Assembly (NCBI GenBank): GCA_022432975.1
Contig: CM039505.1
Location: 21,459,338-21,523,337, forward strand
From: Begonia masoniana
Lineage: Eukaryota > Streptophyta > Magnoliopsida > Cucurbitales > Begoniaceae
Direction: 5' to 3'
DNA: 64,000 nt
Part shown: positions 57,660 to 64,000 of the stretch, piece after piece
How the letters are laid out: every line of letters begins with the position of its first letter
Position numbering within the stretch: position 1 is the stretch's first letter
Program-made: the position numbers and the translations under genes
Notes under the pieces: model-generated
What the model was told of the DNA's origin: nothing
Databases searched by the model: none
Seen by the model: the letters and a program-made list of their open reading frames with translations, nothing else

Positions 57660-58150
57660 AATAAAGCGGAGTAAGATTTACGGTTAGCCTCCTTGGTGGA
57701 GACCTTTGTGGAACATCAAGTTATCAAACCACCAAAATGTGACATTCTTTCTAGTAAGTCTAGTTAATGGCAAGGCAATCCTTGAAAAACATTCAATGAA
57801 TCTCTTGTAGTGTCCTTCCAAGCCAAGAAAACTATGTACTTCACTAATATTTCTTCATTATGGCCAATTCGAGAATGCTTGAATTTTAGCTGGATCCATC
57901 ATAATGTCGTCCTTAGAAATGACATGACCGAAAAAGTTTACTTCATCTAGCCAAAATTCATACTTGAAAAACTTTTCTTATAACTTATGCCTCTTTAAGA
58001 TTTCCAATGTGATCTTTAAATGCTCCATGTGCTCCAATTCCTTGCTTTTAAAATACTACCTTGTGCCAGCTCTGCACTCGCCAAAGTGGTTCTTCTTGCA
58101 CTTAGGACATTGGTTAGCTTGAGATGTTTTCACATATTCTCCAGTAATAG
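57660..58150 (-). pseudogene. Gypsy fragment M: gag zinc knuckle next to reverse transcriptase
   Basis: On the - strand a Tekay-like zinc motif, CPKCKKNHFGEC (C-x2-C-x3-H-x3-C, about 58070-58115), ends with RAGTR and a stop. It is followed almost directly by RT sequence: EHMEHLKITLEILKRHKL, EFWLDEVNFFGHVIS and MDPAKIQAFSNWP, then HYKRFIE (about 58020-57740). The protease and RT active site that normally lie between are missing, so this is a deletion product. Stops and frame changes are present. Confidence 0.75.
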
Positions 58151-58275
58151 TTTGTTAATTTTGAATACGTTTATCCTTTCCTTGTTTCTCTTCATCACCA
58201 ACAGACCTTTAAAATCCCATTGTATCGGGTTGCCATTTGTTTTTCTGCTGATGTTAATTCTTTTTCAAGAACTTC

Positions 58276-59495
58276 TGATATAGCCCTAACCTGCAAGAAA
58301 ACGTTTAGAGCTTAGAGGGGATCGTTAGCTCCTCGGATTGGCAAGAAATGGCCGAGAAGAACACAAATTGCAAGATGAACTTGAATGACCAAATGTGCTT
58401 AGATGAAAACGAAACTTTATATGATGTTAGTGGAGTGAGTGAGGTGTGTGATAGTGGAAGGCGTGGTCCTGATTCATTGAGATGGAAAAGATATGCAAAA
58501 CTTCAAGAAATCGGCCAATAGGTAATATTTTGAAGCCTTTGGCAATAGTTGCTTCCAAGGAAGACAACTCGACTCTTGAACACGGTTTGGGGCCACTTCT
58601 TGCTGTTTTCCACTCCCAAGGAGATGGAGAAGAAGATGGCTATATAACCCTTGCAAGCTACCAAGCAAGAAGGGAGTGGTGGGGGCGCAACCCCTCGGTT
58701 TTGTGCAAACCGAGCAAACCTTATTGGTTTCTTCAAACTCCTTCAACCATGGAAGGGAAATCCGTGCATGCTCCTTAAAATCAGTCCAAAAAACTTACAA
58801 TCACCAATTACCATGCTTTTATAGACCTATGGATGGCTTGGATGTGATTCAAAAAAGCGGTCTTCAAAATGGTGTAACCGTTGGATCATGAAGATAGCTT
58901 GGATGGCCGAGATGAGTTTGGTTTTCTTGATCCAATGGTTGTGTGATAACCATGTCATCATTCCTTGCCCTTGTGTTGATTGGAGAACCTCTAAGAATCC
59001 CTCAAGTGGCAGCCCATGGTTTGGATAAAAGGTAGTGGTCCCCTCCACTCAAGGTTGGGCCAAAATGGATATCTTTTCTTTAAGGCCCATTTCTCCTCTT
59101 CCATGCACTCCATGCACTTGCTTTGAACCACTTCCATTCCATCATCTAACTTATCATTCATCTAACCCTAAATGCCTAATATGCATGCTTATAATAAAGT
59201 TTAACAAGAAGGCCAATGTTTGCCTCAAAATAAGTTTGAAATAAAAGGTTACAATTAAGGCTCGGGAAGACAAATTCCCATGTGAGCAAATTGGTCTCCT
59301 TGCTTGAATTTCCAAGTGATTAAGTGTGTTGGTTGGTCCACATCCGTAGCTTTGGATTCCCACTTCAAGTCTCCCAAGGTGTTCTCCAAGCCTCCACACA
59401 ATCCATTACCTGCAAAAGAGACAAGAGTGTAAGTGCATAAATTAGATAAATTATGACTTTGGGTTTGAGACCGTGTAATGGGCCTATGGGGCACA
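58276..59495 (-). repeat. Gypsy LTR of element J (3' LTR)
   Basis: 1,220 bp. On the - strand it starts TGTGCCCCATAGGCCCATTA (59495) and ends GGGCTATATCA (58276). It is close in sequence to fragment N and in length to the H LTR (1,224 bp). A purine-rich stretch (AGAAGGAAGTTGA) precedes it, then a gag remnant, so it is read as the 3' LTR of an element whose pol is deleted. No matching target duplication was found. Confidence 0.75.
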
Positions 59496-59499
59496 TCAA

Positions 59500-59950
59500 C
59501 TTCCTTCTTGATTGAATTTGTTTGGTAACTTGATATTTTGCCTCCTCCACTCCCAATGCTTTTGACACAATCTTTGCATACGACACATCTTGAGTACCAT
59601 ATATTTTCACGCCTCTATATATCTCCAACTTCAAGCCTTGTACAAATTGATATACTTTTAACTCATTCGTAGCAAATAGATGTTCTGTGAATCGTGACAA
59701 TGATTCAATCTTCCGTACATACTTGACAATGGATCACGTTTGATAAAGCTAAAAAAAACTCCACAATTTTTTGTGTCCTTGAGGCGTGGCTAAAGTATTT
59801 GTCATAAAAGTTTCCTTGAATTTCTCCCATGTCATTGTCTTCAAATCATGAGTTGTTTTAATTGAGTTCCACCATAACTATGAATCAATGGATGGTCATC
59901 CTGGATAATTTAAATTGAGGATACGATAGACCAGGTATGAGTGGGTGTGT
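59500..59950 (-). pseudogene. Element J gag remnant
   Basis: The - strand shows TWEKFKETFMTNT (about 59830), then SRFTEHLFATNELKVYQFVQGL and SYAKIVSKALGVEEAKYQV (59700-59530). These are landmarks of the capsid region of plant gypsy gag proteins. Stops and a frame change are present, and the gene runs directly into the LTR without protease or polymerase. Confidence 0.75.
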
Positions 59951-60426
59951 TGAGCATCTTAAAATAAGGAGTTCATACATCGGAAGATATAACCCAATAC
60001 AACTTTGAGGACATGTGTACGTTAGAATTTTGTTTTACTATTTGAGAATATAACTTATGAGAGATAAGTTAGGAAAAGTTAGAACCGAACTCTGGTTAAC
60101 GAATTTCCTCAAAGTTTGACAATCCCGAACCAATGAGATATTTAGGAGCTTAGATTAATGATCAATTAAGAGGACATGGAAGTTGGGCTTTATTAGGAAA
60201 ATCAATATATCTCGAGAAATGTAGACACTGGATGAAACGTCGAGAACTTACGTTCGAGTTTACATTGGGCTGATAATTAGTGTATCGACTATAGAGAATG
60301 GAACAAATTAAGACATTGAGATGACTTCTTGTAACGACCCCTTATTCCCAGCAAGATATTGTCCGCTCTGGGGATTGGGCCGTAGCCCAATATCCTCCCC
60401 TCACGGCTTTGTTTGGCGAGAACTTC

Positions 60427-60500
60427 CCGGAAGGTCACCCAACTTGGAATTGCTCTCGCCGAAGCACTTTTAACTTCGGAGTTCTTATGGGATCCGTTGC
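60427..60500 (-). other. 5S-rRNA-derived segment in Cassandra 2 (left LTR)
   Basis: The complement carries GGATCCCATAAGAACTCCGA, GTTAAAAGTGCTT, GGCGAGAGCA and GGGTGACCTTCC, matching the promoter-bearing part of 5S rRNA. The right LTR repeats it at about 60878-60951. Confidence 0.88.
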
Positions 60501-60877
60501 CAATTGTGCTCCAAAACACGTCTAGCTATGTTGGAATGGTCTATTTACATATGTTTCATTTCTACATACTTTCCCAAGCGATGTGGGATTGTGACGACCC
60601 CTTTTTTACGACCTGTCACCTTCCGGTTCGCCCACGCGGACGTACCGCCATCCGGGTTCCGGTTCGTGCAGCCATCGTACCCATACATGCATATTCGGGT
60701 CATCACAATCACCCCCCCCCTTGGGGGCCCAACGTCCTCGTTGGCCACATTTCCGGTTAGGTATAGGCTCTGATACCATTTGTAACGACCCCTTATTCCC
60801 AGCAAGATATTGTCCGCTCTGGGGATTGGGTCGTAGCCCAATTTCCTCCCCTCACGGCTTTGTTTGGCGTGAACTTC

Positions 60878-60951
60878 CCGGAAGGTCACCCAACCTGGAA
60901 TTGCTCTCGCCGAAGCACTTTTAACTTCGGAGTTCTTATGGGATCCGTTGC
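60878..60951 (-). other. 5S-rRNA-derived segment in Cassandra 2 (right LTR)
   Basis: Second 5S-like segment, in the LTR that is 5' on the - strand, offset by 451 bases from the first. Confidence 0.88.
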
Positions 60952-62749
60952 CAATTATACTCCAAAACGCATCTTGCTATGTTGGAAGTGTCTATTTACA
61001 TATGTTTCATTTCCACATACTTTCCCAAGCGATGTGAGATTGTGATGATCCCCTTTTTACGACCTGTCACCTTCCGGTTCTCCCGCACGGACGTACCGCC
61101 ATCTGGGTTCCGGTTCGTGCAGCCATCGTACCCATACATGCATATTCGGGTCATCACACTTCTTTTGGCTCAAAAAAATTGTAGAGATTAAGTTATATGA
61201 CTATAGTTGATCTGACTAAAGTCAAGGAACGTAAGCGTGAGATTTGTAATCAAGATGAGATATAAGATGGTCATTGTTGGGGAACAACAAGATGAATGGC
61301 GACTGAGAAACTTTTATTTTGAGAACATACGTCGTTAGAGTTGAGTTAACAAGGTTAAGTATGAAGTTAGGTTTGGGTATTTAATTTATAAACGAGCATG
61401 GTCCAGATGACGAAGTGACTGACTCTAAATAATGAGTTATTGAAATGTCGAGGATATTTTGGGCTTTGAGGAATCTTGAGATGAAACTTGTAATCAAATG
61501 GTCAACGAAATGGCTAGACTGCCCAAGGAAGAATATGAATTGAATTTTATTAATGAAGTATTGAAATTACTAAGGCTGTTTGTGAGTAAAAGAAAAACAC
61601 AAGTTTGAAGATTAACAGGACGAACTGCTAGTTTTCGGATACGAGATATCTATCCTTGTCATTATGGATGCATTGCCCATCCTGACACGTATAAAGGAAT
61701 TCATGTTCCTAGTAGCAATTGTCGTAGGATGTATACTATTAGAAGATTTACTTAAAATCTCGGTTGGGTATTTAGAAGTTCGATTTGAATCGTGAAACTA
61801 TTCATGTGGACAAAGCTAATCAGTGAGAAGTTGATAAAACAAAGGTGGCTAGTAAGTAGTCAGATTATTGAAGATCTTATGATTGAAATTATGCTGAAAT
61901 GTTGAGTCTAAGAAAATTTTAAAGAAGTAGTGATGACGCATTCTTTGTGACAACTTTTAGAATATAGCTTATTAGCTTGAGATTGAAGATTTAGGATAAG
62001 AATTTGACTTCTAAGTATTCAGTGCTGCTCGATTGAGGAAATACAGAGGATAGGGTTTACTTACGGAAGTAGCACATCTGGAGGAACATAGTCTATCAAC
62101 AAGAACCTTAATGTAAAATGATTATGGTTAGTCAGATCTATAAGTGTTACATTTGGCAGGGCAATCTTTTAAGGAAACATGTTTCATATCAAGATTAGAA
62201 TAACTTAGTTCAAGGAAACATGAAGACGAAGTTAAATCAGATGACAAAAGGGGGATTGAGATTTTAGTTGAGTAAACCAAAGTCAAGGAATCTATAAGCA
62301 ATAGAGTGTTGAAAGGATAGTTTAGAATGGTTAAATTTGGAGCATAGGAAGTGGATAATACTTGATGGAATAACTGAGGAATACGTTGACCAAATTAAAT
62401 CTAGTAAACGTGACTACAAGAGTTAAATTTGAGTATGTGGTTAGAGAAATCTTTATTGGGGGAAATATAGAGATTGAATCTTAGTCGGCAAACTATCGGA
62501 CTTTGAGGAAGTAGTTGATTTAAATGGTTTCGAGGATATGTAGAGGGACCATTATGTATGCAGGTATGAGAATTATAACGACCGCCATTCATAGGAGTTT
62601 CTCAGCTAGAAAATCCTGTTAGTTAAGGTTTTAGGGCACAACCACATCATAGAGGAAACGATACGGGAAAGGGAATAGGATATGGAGAACCAATATCACT
62701 ATTTAGGTAATCAAATTTTGAGGACAAAATTTAATTAACGGGAGTAGAA

Positions 62750-62926
62750 TGTAACACTCGAAAATTTTTTACCGAGTAATTTAGCTAAGTGCACGGAATT
62801 CACGTTAAATTCTAGAGATAGCCAAAATTTGAGGATTCAGATGACAAGATAAATAAAAGAGAGGTTTAAATGTAAATATTTATGAATTAGCAATGTGGAT
62901 TTGAATTTTGGATTAAATAGATTTAG
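62750..62926 (+). repeat. Start of the 3' LTR of element K
   Basis: TGTAACACTCGAAAATTTTTTACC directly follows a purine tract. Only 177 bases are seen before element F interrupts it. It shows that TGTAACAC termini mark LTR starts in this genome. Confidence 0.65.
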
Positions 62927-64000
62927 TGTAACGCCCCGAAAACCCATTCGGGTTCCCGGTGCGCACAGGGACTACCCTGGTCTAAACGACTCTCTCTTTA
63001 GTACTATCTCATCCACATGATATGATTTCCTTAATCCGCTACATACTCCTAATCCCAATTGATTGGGCACCACGGCGTCCTCCCCAAAAATTTCGGCAGA
63101 GTGACGCCTGAAAATAGCGCCCCCAAAATGCTAAGTACCTGCATAACACCAATCCAGAATATCCCAATCCATCTAACCAATCTACGAAATCTCCAAACAA
63201 TCATCATAACAGAACGAAAATGCTATCGACCAAAATAAAGAAAGTCCACAATATAGAGTGACATATCACCCTAAAACTATAACTACATACAACTAATAAT
63301 CAATGCCCCAAAACAAACAAAATAAATCCTAAACCCTATCATCACTTTGCCACGGCTCCATGGGTCGGGTCGCCCTAACACTACCATCAGCCGGGGCCCT
63401 GGTCGTACAACACCAACCATGCATCTACTCCTGAGTAGGCTCTCGATACTCACCCTCCTCCTGTACGGTACCTACACCACAGAACACACGGTAAGCTCAA
63501 AGCTTAGTAAATAGAGTGCTGAAAGTAAATATGAAGTATGAAAATCAGTTATGCAATCCTAACACATGTACGTCTCTACACACGTTGTCATCATCTCACC
63601 GCATCGCATCTACCGAGGTTTGAAATGTAACCGCACTGGGTAGTCAGTCCGTACACCGCACTGTTTACCGGCACGTCACCGCCGTCCCGGTTCCTCCAGG
63701 AATGGGGTCCATAAGTCACACCCAAAACCCCCCATGTCCCGACTCGAAATGTAACTGCCCGAGACAGCCGGACGATACACCGCACTGCCATCGGCACGTC
63801 GCCACCGCTCCAGCTCGTCCCGGAAGCGGGGCCCTCAGTCACACTCCAGCCCACTGTCGCCTGTCCACACCGTACCTCACATCCACTACTCTCTCTCTTT
63901 GCTTAAAAACATGCTCAAAACATTTTGCGTAGTTTTTAAAACATGATGCATGCTGACCATAACCAACTAACTACAACTCCACATGCGCATCACACCACAA
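62927..64000 (-). mobile_element. Solo LTR or LTR, family F, partial
   Basis: Begins TGTAACGCCCCGAAAACCC at 62927 (the LTR's 3' end, since the complement reads ...GGGGCGTTACA). It contains the complement of the B-family segment TAGCATTTTGGGGGCGCTAT (about 63105-63140). The flank tttag (62922-62926) is the candidate target duplication; its partner lies beyond the window. It includes a ~120-bp direct duplication (about 63615-63850, GAAATGTAAC...CCGCACTG...CGGCACGTC twice) and the conserved CCTACACCACAGAACAC..GCTTAGTAA segment near 63471-63512. No gene. Confidence 0.8.
63615..63850. repeat. ~120-bp direct duplication in F
   Basis: Two diverged adjacent copies, each with CGAAATGTAAC- or TGAAATGTAAC-like starts, ACACCGCACTG, CGGCACGTC(A/G)CC and a GGGG(T/C)CC...AGTCACAC end. 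B1 and B2 have GC-rich arrays at a comparable place in their LTRs. Confidence 0.75.

Larger units (their letters stand above)
60330..61158 (-). mobile_element. Cassandra-type TRIM, complete copy 2
   Basis: Two 378-bp LTRs (60330-60707, 60781-61158) flank 73 bp of internal sequence. The perfect target duplication is cttct (60325-60329, 61159-61163). The primer site TGGTATCAGAGC is the complement of 60767-60778 and the polypurine tract the complement of about 60708-60722. Both LTRs carry the 5S-like segment. The U3-side sequence (CCTTCCGGTTCGCCCACGCG region) differs from that of copy 1, so the two copies represent different LTR variants. Confidence 0.92.
59951..62749 (+). pseudogene. Highly decayed gypsy element K, 3' part
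   Basis: No clean domain can be read, but the + strand ends in the sequence expected before a 3' LTR: GAGGACAAAATTTAATTAAC, then the purine tract GGGAGTAGAA, then an LTR start (TGTAACACTCG at 62750). Stops are frequent in all frames. A complete Cassandra (60330-61158) interrupts it. Confidence 0.5.

Noticed and set aside
1..64000. tRNA genes, and a defence or biosynthetic gene cluster
   Set aside because: No cloverleaf-type tRNA sequence was noticed, and the only host gene seen is the MCTP; the remaining coding sequence is retroelement debris.

Overview
This is a plant nuclear genome window, from a eudicot-like angiosperm whose species I cannot name. It holds one low-copy host gene, an MCTP-family gene on the + strand at about 12.3-15.3 kb. 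Most of the rest is LTR-retrotransposon sequence. Evidence for a plant: four C2 domains plus a C-terminal two-helix membrane domain ending in the plant MCTP signature; Ty1/copia and Ty3/gypsy remnants with initiator-Met-tRNA primer sites; and two copies of a Cassandra-type TRIM whose LTR carries 5S-rRNA-like sequence. No bacterial operon, phage, CRISPR array or defence system is present.

Layout. 0-1.2 kb: repeat debris with the tail of a copia RNase H. 1.2-7.5 kb: two solo LTRs of one family (A1 -, A2 +) in opposite orientation, rich in tandem repeats and TGACGTCA palindromes. 8.9-9.4 kb: a Mutator-like MITE with a 9-bp target duplication. 10.2-11.1 kb: a ~1-kb foldback immediately upstream of the MCTP gene. 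12.3-15.3 kb: the MCTP gene, with one apparent single-base frameshift. 18.3-23.9 kb: a complete but decayed Ty1/copia element. 24.1-26.7 kb: LTR and gypsy integrase remnants. 26.7-30.8 kb: solo LTR B1, carrying a complete Cassandra and a 16-copy array. 31.3-32.5 kb: solo LTR L.

32.7-56.2 kb is a nest that can be resolved from target-site duplications (TSDs). Gypsy element H (-, TSD tgtgc) is split by solo LTR B2 (TSD ggttc) and by gypsy element G1 (+, TSD aaaga). G1 is itself split by solo LTRs D (TSD gaaac), E (TSD taaag) and C2 (TSD taatg). D is split by solo LTR C1 (TSD aatag), and C1 carries about 47 copies of a 32-bp hairpin unit. Removing the insertions rejoins the H reading frames. The unoccupied target of D is preserved in the sister LTR of G1. 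56.2-64 kb: more gypsy fragments (P, M, J, K), a second complete Cassandra, and the start of solo LTR F running off the window.

No retroelement examined here has an intact coding region; several have lost catalytic residues or whole domains. The biology most worth checking is structural: short hairpins that appear to co-vary among LTR families, G-box and TGACGTCA arrays, an intron-like signal near some LTR starts, and the state of the MCTP reading frame. Percent identities and insertion ages were not computed.
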